Source: Triglochin maritima
Taxonomy: Eukaryota; Streptophyta; Magnoliopsida; Alismatales; Juncaginaceae
DNA: 64,000 nucleotides
Reading direction: 5' to 3'
Assembly (NCBI GenBank): GCA_963682175.1
Contig: OY821772.1
Coordinates: forward strand, 48,320,925 to 48,384,924
The notes beneath the pieces are model-generated. The model had not been told where the DNA came from. It made no database searches and saw only the letters and a list, made by a program, of their open reading frames with translations. Below, in pieces: positions 12,655 to 24,300 of the stretch; the stretch's first letter is position 1; each line of letters begins with the position of its first letter. The translations under genes and the position numbers were made by a program.

Positions 12655-13383
12655 TAACTACTCAGAACCCTGACGGTAAGTGATTCTTAATTAGCCAGAG
12701 ATTGTGACATCTCAAATTTTCATGTTTAAGTACTCAAGTGAAATTGTGACACTACTGTATTACAGTTACAGACACATGTATTTTTGTCAACATAAGCAAA
12801 ATGGATTGTATTTCAAAATTCCAACTAGTTAGACCCCTGGTGCTAAGTGATTCGTAGATAGAGTTTGTGACATCTCAAATCCTCATGCTTAAGTACAATC
12901 CCTTATTACCTCTCAAGTTCATTTAACTGTTCCAGCAATAAAGGTATGCCAACAAGACCACACCTAAGTAGTCAAATCTCAAAAAGAAAATCTAGAAACA
13001 AAATTCAGCTTCAACTGCACAAATTAAATTAATGATAAACGCATACAGAGGAACACCTTTGTCAACCCTCTTCAGACCTATGAGATCTCAATCTGTAGTT
13101 GGCAGTTAAGTTAGTTACAAGTTAGAACATATTGTTGAACACTCTCAGCCTTACAGTTGCAGCTTTGCAGCAAACCAGAGAATCTAATTGACGGAGAAGA
13201 GTAAAATATTTCACATTCAATTTATTTTCTATACAGTTTTTCCCCTTTTCACACAATTAACAATGACGCGTCTCTCGCGAAGAATATTTGTATTTGCTGT
13301 ATGTAACAAATCAATCTCATGAATTGAGAAAACAGAAGCAGAAGATAGATTTGTTGTCATGGAGTATATATCACGACTCCAAT
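12655..13383. other. Region downstream of the split Glu/Met-rich gene
   Basis: No open frame of note. A stretch near 12668-12740 recurs in diverged form at about 12838-12895; both contain AAGTGATTC, TGTGACATCTCAAAT and ATG(C/T)TTAAGTAC, an old local duplication. The part next to 13383 is probably the 3' untranslated region of the neighbouring gene. Confidence 0.4.
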
Positions 13384-14285
13384 CTACTTTTGATCCTCCC
13401 CATTCTTGGCCATGTCAGAAAATGACGCAGCTACCCTGTCTACAAAACCAGTTACCTGCAAATGTATACATGAAAGAAAGGGTAAAAGTAAAACGAGAAT
13501 ATACTCAAATATAATCTGCAGATGCATACCCAGCCTAGGAGTTTAAGTGCATTATTAAGAGATCCGGCTTCACCGTTCAATTGTTCCAATCCAGCCACAA
13601 CATTCTTTAATCCTACGTCATGGAGTTCTTCTATAAACTCTTTTGTCATCTCTTCTCCTTTCTCTGCCATTTCTTTAGCCATCTCTTGCCCTTCCTCTAC
13701 AAATTCTTCTGCCATCTCTTGCCCTTCCTCTACCAATTCTTCAGACATTTCCTCTAACTCATGCATCATTTCCCTCAGATCTGACAATTGCGAGAAGTTT
13801 TCAATTTTTTATTTATTTTGACTTATGTCTTAAAGAATCATCCAATTCTTGTATGGAATTGACTTTTTGTGCACTTAAAAAGAAAACTCACCAACTCTCC
13901 TTATTCTACCGCTGAATGGTTGCTGTGCAGATGTTGCTGGGGAAAAAACTGCCTCCAGAAGCCCTTATATCCTGCACACTCACCATGCATGCTCAAACTT
14001 TCGCATATCGTATGTTAATGTAACACGGGAAAGTTGAGTTACCCATCGTAGAGATTCGTAAAAGCAACAGCAAGTGCTTCCTAAATTGGATTTTCGATCT
14101 TCTTATTATTCTTCCCCACCAACGAACTATTATGAATCCATCGTCAAAAGAAAGAGAAAAATAACTAATATAATGAATGTGATGAATTAGAAGTAAAGTT
14201 CATATCACATGACATTACTTATTTGTTTGATTTCTATCCTTTGGAGTTGCACAGACTGGCTTCTGTCGTCGGAGTTGATGCGACC

Positions 14286-16449
14286 TGTAACATCCTGAAA
14301 CAGCGGAAAATTTAAAAATTGTAATCAAGACACAAGAACTCAACAATCAAAGACGGGACTGTTACTTCTCATAAACAATAGCGGTGCACCAAAATTACAT
14401 CAGAATTTGTCAAAATAATACATGATTACAACAAAACGACAACAGAAGATAAAACGTAATCATGCCGACCTCAGCGGTCCGAGAAGAGGATCCGACTCCA
14501 AAATGCGCGTGCCCGCCGATCACCACCCAACTGGACATACTGCGGTCCTGAAAATATATAACAACAATGCCTGAGTTTCCAGAAGGAAACCCCGTATGCC
14601 AACTCACATATATGCATGCATTACACAAATGAACCTATCATACTAGGAGCGTGTCATGGCATCGACAGAAATGGAAAGCAGTTCCCCCGAAGGGTAAAAC
14701 AGGACATCAGTCCGACAATCAACAACGAGTCTCCCGAGGAGACCTACTGCAGGCACATGCAGCCTTACAGCACGCGACATCGCACCCCCCACATGCAGCT
14801 ATACTACTCAAGGGTTCGGCAGGGAGCCTCTGTCACGCCTGCGCGCCGATAGAATACAGATCTGCAAATCTTAGTGGTCGGAGCCACAAGGACCAACGGG
14901 GCCGTCGCCCGGAAGGTATAACAACAACATCTCGGTAGGTGCCCAGCCGAGGAAAACAACATAGCCGGCACAGCCTCGGCCCAACAATCATCATCGCCGG
15001 CACAACCTCGGCGGCATCACCGGCACAACATCGGTGGTCCATCACAACGTCCGGCACAACATCGGACGGGTCCAGACCGAAGTCTGCCAGGTCATCAGGC
15101 TCCTCGAGCCGCAAACACCAACCGCGCCGCTATAAAAGCAGGGCAGCGACCTCCGTAGCCCGTGGGCCGGTAGTCACCTCACCCAACGCCAGTTGCGTGC
15201 CCGCACAACATCAACACTGGGATCCGCGATCCCTCAGGCCTGCTATACTACAATAAGTCCAATCAATCCATCACAAGTCACGGTCCATACACGGAGGTGA
15301 CGCGTCCCGGACACCCACACTCTTCCAACGGCGGTCCCTGGGCAGGCACGTATCACGCACCCACCGTCACCTCCCGGCTCACGCACAAGGCGAGGACACA
15401 GGTTTCCGTGGACAAAGTTGACATTCAAAAAGGGAACCAGGAATTCTGTCCTGGGCCCAAACGGTCGACCGGAAGAGGTGATTCGGTCGACCGGTTGCAG
15501 AAAGGAATCGGTCGACCGTATTCCTAAAACGGTCTACCGCTGCGCTCAAAACAGAACCCCCAACGGTCGAACAAAGGTCTAAAACCGGTCGACCGAACGA
15601 GGTCAAAATCTGGAGTCTGGTCAACATCAAAATCGGATCTATCGGTCGACCGACTCAGGGGTCCCGGTCGACCGAAATCCTACAGGGTCAACCTAGCATT
15701 CTACGTCATAAAACGGTCGAACGCAACCAACAATCGGTCGAACCAGCATGCAATAAAATCCAGTACACTTAAGTTCCGGTCGACCGAACACAAGACTCCG
15801 GTCGACCGAAACACAACAGGCAGTCCCAACTCACCAGCAAATACGCACTACCGGTCGACCGCCACACGGCATCGTCCGACCGGTGAAGGTTAAAGTCGGG
15901 CAAAAACACTACATTCGGTCGACCGCCCGAAGGAACCGGTCGACCGTTGGTCGTCTTCAACCTCGCGCCAGTCGAGGTTTTTCACGGAAACAACGCCGAG
16001 GAGGTCTCCGACCTCCCCGTCCGACCAACACAACCCTTCACAAGGGTTAACAACACAAAATCACACTATCAAGTTGACATACCTCGATCAAGGACGACGA
16101 ACCGCCGGAGCAACGCTCACGCCTCCGCCGTCACCTCCGGTCTCCCTCGCGCTCAGCCTCCGCGCGAAAGTCTTCCTCGCCCGTCTCCTCCGCGACAGCT
16201 GCTCACCACCGCGCGCAACAACAATGAAAGGAAGAAATGAGGAAGGAGAAGAAAAGAAGAAGAAGAAGAAGAAAGAGGAACTTGATTTATAAACCCGGAT
16301 GCTACAGTGCACGCCCATTCCTCTTCCTCACGCGACCACTGTAGCGCCTCTTCCCCATGCAACCACTGTAGCGCCTCTTCCCCATGCAAACCCCTCACTA
16401 AACCACCACTAATCCAAGTTTAACCCTAATCTAGGTTTGGGTTCTAACA
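14286..16449 (-). mobile_element. Ty3/gypsy solo LTR inserted in a gene
   Basis: On the minus strand it runs from TGTTAGAACCC to GGATGTTACA, with TG...CA ends. It is flanked by a perfect 5-bp duplication CGACC at 14281-14285 and 16450-16454. A second copy at 45464-47623 is followed by a primer-binding site and a gypsy-like gag start, which sets the family and orientation. No internal region is present, so this is a solo LTR formed by recombination between two LTRs. The length is 2164 bp. It holds a cluster of CGGTCGACCG palindromes at 15462-15945. Confidence 0.9.
15462..15945. repeat. CGGTCGACCG palindrome cluster in gypsy LTR, copy 1
   Basis: About eleven perfect 10-bp palindromes plus several variants such as CGGTCTACCG. 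Spacings between starts are often 21-22 bp, for example 15462 to 15484, 15643 to 15665 and 15777 to 15799. The spacers differ in sequence, so this is not a simple tandem repeat. Confidence 0.9.
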
Positions 16450-16554
16450 CGACCTCTAGAATTGCAGACCTAAACATGGTGAGATTTGAGAGGTATCGAG
16501 CTTCAATGGTGAAATTGGAAAACGAGAAACGGTTGAGTTAGAGGGAAGGGACAT

Positions 16555-16966
16555 GGTTGTTGTGCACCCTGCTAAGAATGAATAACTATATTTAAGTTTT
16601 GGTGTTATCAGATGCAATGTCAAAACATTTTTTAGATTATTATTGGTTTAGATGAGAGTAGTCATGGCCATCTACATCAGTGGCATGTTTTTATCATGTA
16701 TATCTGGTGTTGTTCCTTTCACTCAAAAAACATGTTTGAGGATTTAAAGTGAGGAAAAAATGATCTTGAAGGCGAGAGCTTGTTTATGAGGAGAAATTAA
16801 GGATTTAATTCATGCAACGGCAAAACTAACATTGAAACTTACCGGACTATATTGACAGAAAAATACAAATATCAAGATTCTGTAGGATTTCATGTTTAAT
16901 TATACATATATATTTCTTGAATTTTCATGTATAATAAGGATCAATTTTCAATTTTCTAGAATCTAT
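16555..16966. other. Upstream region of the split gene
   Basis: Sequence between the presumed start codon at 16554 and the next LTR. A minus-strand TTAAATATAG near 16586 could be a TATA-like element but is weak. No other gene is visible. Confidence 0.3.
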
Positions 16967-17337
16967 TGCATGCATCGGTTTGTTTTAACAAACTAGTTTC
17001 AAAAACTCTATTAAAACAAACATAAAGGAGCTCCGAAATTCATACCTAGAAGTTCTCTAAAACTTCTCGAAGATTCGGAGACCGTTGGGATGCTCCTCGC
17101 TGCGCCGGATGCCTCCGAGTATTCACCAAACTCTAAACAAGATCGGAGAGAGAAAAGCTAGTCTCTCAATCTCCAACAGGGTTTAGAATCCAATTACTAA
17201 CCCCTCTTTAGTTCCCTTGAGAAGATGATCTCTAGAACTAAAACTAAACTTAAGAATTACTGGAATTTCGTGGAGAATTATGGAGAGAGAATTTTGCTCA
17301 AGAAAATAATGAATTAATTAAGGAGGTAATGAGATAA

Positions 17338-17352
17338 CCTTGTATTTATAGG
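17338..17352 (-). promoter_or_regulatory. LTR TATA box
   Basis: CCTATAAATACAAGG on the minus strand, about 180 bp downstream of the nearest palindrome motif in the LTR's own orientation. Confidence 0.5.
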
Positions 17353-17530
17353 TTATCTCCAAATTACCTATTCATGTGCAACCTCTTGCCCATGATCCCA
17401 TGCAAAATTCCATCTAACCATCCATTATTTATTAATAAATAATATTAACCACGAATTAAATCAATTATGGACCAATTCCATGCATGATCTAATTAATTTT
17501 TAAATTAATTCGGCAGAAAACCGTCTGGAC

Positions 17531-17649
17531 CGGTCGACCGTTACTGTTCATCGGTCGACCGACACTGTTCATCATGGACCGGGGTACTGTTCATCGGTCG
17601 ACCGGGGGTACTGTTCATCGGTTGACCAGTACTATTCATCGGTTGACTT
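17531..17649. repeat. CGGTCGACCG palindrome cluster in the 16967-18819 LTR
   Basis: Motif starts are at 17531, 17552, 17595, 17619 and 17640, spaced 21, 43, 24 and 21 bp. Most are preceded by the word TACTGTTCAT, so here the spacer itself is repeated. The last two have CGGTTGAC, one C-to-T change from the perfect form. Confidence 0.9.
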
Positions 17650-19002
17650 TTGCACAGTACTGCAGACTGGTCAAATTTTGGTTTAACCCCTACAAAATTT
17701 GACATTTCGGGATTAGTAGTAAATTCACAACTTATGTAACATATTATCCTATGTAATGTCAACTCATTACACCCCATAATATTTAAATCACATATGAATT
17801 TAATTTAGATTCTAATTATGTTATTAATCACAACATAATCTTGATTTTGCTTGTTCACCCCATGTGTCATATTTTCTACATGAAACCCGACACATCCTTA
17901 TGAACTCAAAATCCTCATTTCTTGTTTCCCAGTTTTGTGGTGTGACCTATGGGAGGATCTAGACTAAGTTGGCAGTGATATTAAGAGCTTAATATCACAA
18001 GCTATAAGCGGTATCTAGCTACACATTATAGCTCCCAATTAGTTAGATGTCTTAATTCCACTTGAACCAAAACCCGATCCATTTAGTGATGGAGTGCACC
18101 ACTTGTGTCCGTCCCTTGCCTCATGATATTAAGAATACACACAAAGTAGTATTGTGTCACCTTTGTATTTAGTATTCATTTCTTGATCTCTTTAAGCTAG
18201 TTATAAATATGTGACTTAACTCAAATCACATTGTGCACATTATAACTTTGCTTTATCAAGGGACCCACTAATATCATCACTCAATTAAGAGGGGCAATGA
18301 TAATCTTTTGACTAACTATCTTCTCCAATAAAAGTTGTACTTAACCAACTAATGCCTTTACACTACACTCATCGATAGCTCAAGACACTAGTCTAATTAA
18401 GAACTCCTTAAGCGATCGGATATAAGTCTCATATCAAAGGACCAAAGACACAGTAAAAAATTAATGACACAGAAACACATTTCTATAATATTTTACTTAT
18501 TAGGTCTATTCAGTATACAAAAGTAATATTTTCCTCTTTTGCATACCCGTGTCGTCACTCACTTGTAGAGCTACAATGATCTATGACCAACACGACAATC
18601 TTAACTCGGTAATTAATGTTCCATGTTAATTACCATGATTGCGAATATCTTTTGTTTTATGCAAACCAATATCTTTCAGAGCTCTACGGTTAAGGACCAA
18701 GAGCCTCTTCCTTAACACTTCTAAAAGACGAATAACATAAACAAGGAACAAAATGATTTCTCATTCAATTCATAATAATTGACATTTAAAAGTAAAACTT
18801 TTAGAACACATTCCCTTCATTTATTACTGTTAGATTGACTTGCAGTTCATTTGTTAAATGTGGCTTATAGAAGTATAAGTTCGATCCACTATTTTCCGAG
18901 GATAAGCACTAGTTACGAGGATAATCACTAGCTCGACCAATTACTCAATTCAAATGGTACATCTCAGCAGAAAACATATTACTGAATTGTATCCATAATA
19001 TG

Positions 19003-19290
19003 GAACCGTAATTTTTTTAAATGAAAATCAATTTAAAAAATTTTCGAAAACTAATCAAAAAAAAATATAATTAAAACTACCACGATCGCAGGTCGAACCC
19101 GCGATCCACGCGACCACGGATCGCGGGTCGAAACCGTGATCGTGAAACACGGATCACGGTTTCGACCCGCGAACCGTGGTCGCGCGGATCGCGGGTTCGA
19201 CCCGTGATCGTGGTAGTTTTAATTTTAATTTTTTTTATTAGTTTTCGATTTTTTTTTAAATTGATTATTATTTAAAAAAATTACGGTCTC
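19003..19290. mobile_element. Fold-back (snapback) element
   Basis: Almost the whole 288 bp is one long inverted repeat. Outer arms of about 85 bp are AT-rich (ACCGTAATTTTTTTAAAT at the left end, mirrored at the right). Inner arms of about 65 bp are GC-rich with GATCGCGGGT and TTCGACCCGCGA words and fold around a tiny AAA loop near 19149. No coding capacity and no convincing target duplication. Confidence 0.75.
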
Positions 19291-19913
19291 ATGGAGAATT
19301 AAATGAAATGAATGTGTGACGACATAATGCACCACCAAATCATATAACCGGATCTTGGGTATGCTTTGACTTCAATGGTTCTCATGTAACCTCCCAGCAT
19401 GGTTATTTGCTTCCAAAATGTCATCTGCGGAATTTGCAACATTGTCCGGTAAGTTTCAATGTTAAAAATAATAATAAGTTTTTAAATATAGTTTTAAAAA
19501 AAATTCCCGGAAAAACAGAAAGCCCAATGGACTCTCCGACAAGCTAACAAGCCCAACCCATGTAATTCAAATTTTTGCTTGGATTGGGTTGATGGGCCGA
19601 CTTGGGCTCCATTCGACAACACAGGAGGCCTACTCAATAGAGGCTTGGGGTCCTCTCAGCCCACAATCGTGTAGTGGCAAGAATGGACGGTTTCACGTTA
19701 CCTAAAACTCAAATAAAATATCCTCGTGTTGGTATGTCTGATTTCTTCACATCTTCAGTCTCATGAGCTTATTAACGCAAATCCTTTTTCTTTTTCTTGC
19801 GTTTTGCCTCACATATTACTTATTATTGTCTCTATATGTACCTATAATTTTAAACAAATTCCAATTAACTTATTCGTGTTATTTTTGTAGGAAGATTTGG
19901 TCGCGTGAATTGA

Positions 19914-20033
19914 AATGTTGTTCCAATGTGCTCTCTTTGGTCAGGTATCTCTCATGTTCAAAATTCTCTTATCGAGGGATTCCTTTATGAAATTCGAGTT
20001 GCCCTGAAGCTGTTTGATGAAATGCCCCAATAG
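19914..20033 (+). pseudogene. Possible PPR-protein fragment
   Basis: A 39-codon open stretch reads NVVPMCSLWSGISH, then QNSLIEGFLYEI and RVALKLFDEMPQ before a TAG. NVV, NSLI and ALKLFDEMP are typical of plant pentatricopeptide (PPR) repeats, which bind organellar RNA. The piece is about one repeat long and has no open continuation on either side. Probably a decayed fragment, or chance resemblance. Confidence 0.35.
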
Positions 20034-20204
20034 CGCACGTAATGCCAACCGTCAATTATCTTTACTTCAACTTGTATTACAGATTCATTGTTGTTTTTCT
20101 GGTAGGGCAATAATGCCTGAGTGGATCGTGTTTTGTTGTGCCAGACCTTCGAATTCCGTGTGGTTGCTCAAGTTTTGTTTAATTGCATATTTGTAGCATA
20201 TGAG

Positions 20205-21360
20205 AAACTGTTAGGGAAATTGCAATAGTAGTGTGCCCGAGCCATAAAGCATAAATTACGACGATGAGTGGGAAAATCTCATTGGAAGCTAGATAAGGCA
20301 AATTCACAAACACCTAACATGGATGTACCAAATCAAGTAAAAAATTGAAAGGCAAACCACAAGCAATCAATCCAAAATACCAAGATCTACGTGGAAATCT
20401 AATTTGGGAAAAATCATGGGCGGTGAAGGTTGAACTTCACTATATTGTAAAATGACAATACATACGACAAACTATAGCATGGAGATAATACCTTAAAACC
20501 AAATCAGGACTCTAGATGGTTACATCTTCAAGCAAAAATAAATCTTCAATCAACAAATCCTAAGCTTAACAAGATGACTAATTTAATCCATACATGAGGA
20601 TACATAGATGAGAGTATAGACTAACAATTCAATAAAATGAGAGAGCATAGAGAAGAAACTTCCACGGGGCATCGGTAGATACAAAATCTCGTCTCTCTCG
20701 AATCTTCAATCTTTAAGCAACATAGAAATCACAAAAGTATAGAAAAAAATTCTCACCTCCATTGGTCTTCTTCAACCACTAAAAGTTCCTCTTTTGATGA
20801 CTCAAATTACTTCCTCAACTTGATGAGTCTTTGAGCTATTGAATCCACAATATGTGACTCTAAGGAGATGCTCCATGAGATAAAAATCCACTCTTGGTGG
20901 CTTTATCGAGGTAGAAGGAGAAATGAGACCATACTTGGTGGTGGCTCCAAGTATGGAGTCTCACACACCTTTGGGTGGTGTTTTCCACACCCTAAATTCT
21001 AAAAGGTAAAGGGACACACACACACACACACATATACACTAGAGGTTGAGGCACACAAATAGTGGAGAAGAAATACGCAAAATAGTCTTTCATAAGTTCT
21101 ATTGTCGCCTACAAACGGTTGACCGTTTGCCAATCGATCGACCGAACTTCAAATTCCAGTAACTTCAAAATGAGTTTGTCCTGACAAAATAGGTCGACCA
21201 AATTGAAATAGGTCAACTGCTTTTGGCTAGTCCAGAAAATCTAGATTTTACTGTCGCCCACCATTCGGTCGACCGTTTGCCAATTAGTTGACCGTTCCGC
21301 ACATGCTTTTAAGGCACAAAACTAACGAAAAGCTTTTATCATTTGGACTACAAAAGACTT
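20205..21360 (-). mobile_element. Degenerate LTR-like region
   Basis: The minus-strand order resembles the copia LTRs in this window: palindrome motifs at 21116, 21135, 21265 and 21285, and further along a CCACGTAGATCTTGG region like an LTR 3' part (about 20390). The motifs are degenerate (CGGTTGACCG, CGATCGACCG). Neither end nor a duplication was found. A CA microsatellite is at 21013-21030. Confidence 0.4.
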
Positions 21361-24300
21361 TCTGTGGCTATTCCCCTGACCCCCTCCCACCAATAAATTA
21401 GCGCATTTCCTCCCTTGGGTTTCATTGCATATGTTAGAATTTAGATTTTCTGTGTTTCTTGGCTTATCTTTTGTTGTATTATCTATTGAATTTTAGTTTC
21501 AAGTACTGAAACTTTGGCATTGATTCTTATTTTAGTTGATATTGACTTGATTGACATAACAACGAGGAGAGAACTCTTTGGAAAGAACAAGTAATATAAT
21601 AAATTTGAAAATATTTATCACCTGACATACTATGACTATGAAAGCGATACCATGAGTATGGGCAAATAGAATGTGTAAATGTGTAATGGGTGTACGATGT
21701 CACGAAAATTGGTTGAGGGGGAGCAATCAGACATAAGAAGTTGATGTGTTAAAAGCTGGCAATTCAGCATCAGATATGATTCAAAGATGATAAACGGAAA
21801 AATGGACATTACCCAGAAATGAAGTGGCGACCTTTGGTGATGTATACACTCATAGTCCCTGAATAGGTTGTTGATTTCCCACTTTCATGATGACATTTGA
21901 AAAGCTAGGCAGATATACAAATGCCTTCAGCTTCCACAATGGAAAGTGGATATCAAGTTATCAACATTAGAAAGAAAGCACAAGAAAGTTAGCATTTGAA
22001 GCTTTAACGACAGATTTGGAAATTAAGAAGAATCATGAAGGTTTTAGTGTCCTGGTCTTTAATATTAAATCATTAGGAATGTGAACTCCATGTTCAAGTG
22101 ATATCACAGACTATAGGTCAAACGCAAAATTATGCTATGAAGCTTGCCAGTAAGCAGGATTTGGTCAACTGTAAGAATCACAAAACACAAATGCATCAAA
22201 TCTTTGTAGACAAAATGAAGTTGACAATCGAGACTTAGGTTTCATGAGGAGATTGTTTCTGGTTGTTCTACTGATATATTGAAGAAGTTGCATATTGGAA
22301 AGATAGGATCCTCAGAGCAGTACCAGGCTGCTAGTTGTCCACCTTTTCATTATGTTAGACATCTTAAATAAATCCATTTTACTTAGTTGCCATACTATGC
22401 CCACTGCTACATTCTTCCGACCATGTTTATCAGTCTATTTACATTACTGGATGCAAAACAATCATGATAATGTTGGCCGTATTGTTCAATTACTGCAGTC
22501 TAATGATTTCGATTGACACCTGAACTGTTATCTTCAAACGGGTCACATTCTGTTTTTTTAGTTTCTTAGCTGATGCATGAGTATGGCCTATGGTTGGGTT
22601 GTTACTGTTTTATACTTTATCAGATAATTGTTTTAATATCCTTTACCCCACTTATTTCTAATCTACCCACCTCTCGTGTGAAATATTTGGTTTTCGGCTT
22701 TAATCCATCTCGATCTAGCTCTTCTTTCCCTGTGACCTGTGACATTGCAATGGAAAGAATACGCTGAAAAGTGCAGATGCCCGTAGACTACTGTAAGAAA
22801 CTCTGAACCCAAATTTATTTGGAGAAGTTCATTCAACTAAAAGAATTTATCAATGTAATGAGAATTTCTCTGAAAGATCTTCACTATTTCTTTACTTGCT
22901 CAAACATTTCAAGCTGCCTTGCAACATATTTTATACCTCAAATCTTGTATTTGATGATAAAGTATCTCCAAAAGAAACTACGAGATATTTAAGAATTCCG
23001 AAATACTTATATCTGATTCTGTCAAAATGAGGGGAATAATAAAATACGAAACTTATTCCTTTCTCTTAACTAAATTTTTGTTAGTGCAGTCTCTAATCAC
23101 CTAACTTCAACCACCCATGATATTGAAAAAACTTGCATAATAGTGTTAACAGTTACGACACGACGAATCATCTTCCATAGGAACTATTACTTCTACAAAG
23201 TTGTGATGGTTATATGCCCTATAACTGGAAGGATTTCAGGAGATTCCACCTCAAGCTTGAGCTGTGGGTTCTTTTTCTGGGCCTACATGATTTTAGAAAG
23301 ATTATCATCTTCAGAATACTGGAAAGCTTGTACAATTGTGGTCCTAAAAAGAAAGCTATGAGTTTCCAGGAATCGTTAGATACTACGCGCCACACCCAAA
23401 CAGCTACGAGCTTCAATCATGTAGAGACAATATCATTCAAGTCACTGTCCCAGAGGTTTTCTCACCTTTCATTGTCACAATTCCATATCAAGCATTTCTT
23501 TTGGGTTTTCAGGTAACCTTCTTTGGAGAAAACGATCAATTTGTGTGTGTGTGGGGGGGGGGTGGTGGATTAAGTTTTCAGTGCCTACATCTTTTTTGTT
23601 ACAAAACATGAATACACTGGTCGAAGTAGGTTGTGGGCATGATTCCTACTCATTAGAATTCATTCTCAGTTTTGAAGAATATTTGGTAAAGACGATATAC
23701 TCATATACATGTCAATGCTGTCTGAAGCCTTCAAACGCGGCTCCCACCGTAGCCGAGGTAAGGAGGTCGGATGTATGTAGCCCTCCTCCTGCAATTACCA
23801 ATGCTTGAAAAAGACAATACCCTCAAATCAAATTTTACTTGTCTCAATATCGAACCCTTCATGTTCTTGTAACTACCCTTTCCCTTTGTAGGAATTTTTT
23901 AAGGCCTAGGGATGACATTGGAAGTCATGAACTAACCACCTCATTGTCTATACTGGCGAGTGTGGTTAGGATGGGGAATCAACTTACTTTCTTGTTCATA
24001 AGTTGTCTTGCGTTGTCACTTTAATATCTTTTGGATTTACACTGTCGGGGTTTATGCTTTCTGAACCTTCTGGAGGCCCAAAACCTAGTAGTCTATTAAT
24101 TATTCCCAGAGAAATTCATGCACTGTTCTGATTTAACACATTATGTCATTGATTATATCACAAAAATACTGATTAATTTTTTTATTTTATCTCAAAAGTT
24201 TTTTCCTCATTGCTATCCTTCAAAGAAGTTTTATTAAGACGGTGGTTCCTTGATTGTAGTAAGTAATTTACACCGCAAGTTTATAAGTAACCTATAATAG

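Larger units (their letters stand above)
13384..16554 (-). pseudogene. Unrecognised Glu/Met-rich, probably plastid-targeted protein gene, split by a solo LTR
   Basis: I do not recognise the family. Five exons join with consistent phase: exon 1 in two pieces (16450-16554 and 14219-14280), then 14043-14080, 13892-13963, 13530-13780 and 13384-13455. Exon 1 begins MSLPSNSTVSRFPISPLKL, rich in Ser and basic residues like a transit peptide. It is cut by a 2.16-kb LTR, with one copy of the CGACC duplication on each side. The same frame has a TAG at 16456-16458 (codon 33), upstream of the insertion. Exon 4 encodes a helical, strongly acidic stretch of near-repeats (EELVEEGQEMAEEF, EFVEEGQEMAKEMAEKGEEM). 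The last exon ends SDMAKNGEDQK. Without the LTR the product would be near 200 residues. A shorter protein could start at the ATG spanning 14043-14046. A broken gene is the simplest reading. Confidence 0.6.
16967..18819 (-). mobile_element. Solo LTR, full copy of the 1-630 family
   Basis: The right end is fixed by the shared boundary with the copy at 1-630. The left end is placed at TGCATGCATCGG because this gives TG...CA ends and near-matching 5-bp flanks, TCTAT (16962-16966) and TTTAT (18820-18824). On the minus strand a TATA box CCTATAAATACAAGG lies at 17338-17352. Palindrome motifs at 17531-17649 lie upstream of it. The family is unassigned because no coding region is present. Confidence 0.65.

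Noticed and set aside
15462..15945. CRISPR-like reading of the regularly spaced palindromes
   Set aside because: The repeats are 10 bp, spacing is 21-22 bp within pairs only, and they lie in plant LTRs. A CRISPR array is not plausible.
1..18819. The LTR copies at 1-630 and 16967-18819 as the two ends of one element
   Set aside because: Host genes lie between them. The sequence right of 630 is not a polypurine tract, and the copies differ at about 3 percent. They are separate insertions.
19080..19215. GGTTCGACCC words resembling a tRNA B box
   Set aside because: They belong to the arms of the fold-back element. No A box, cloverleaf or tRNA-like spacing is present.
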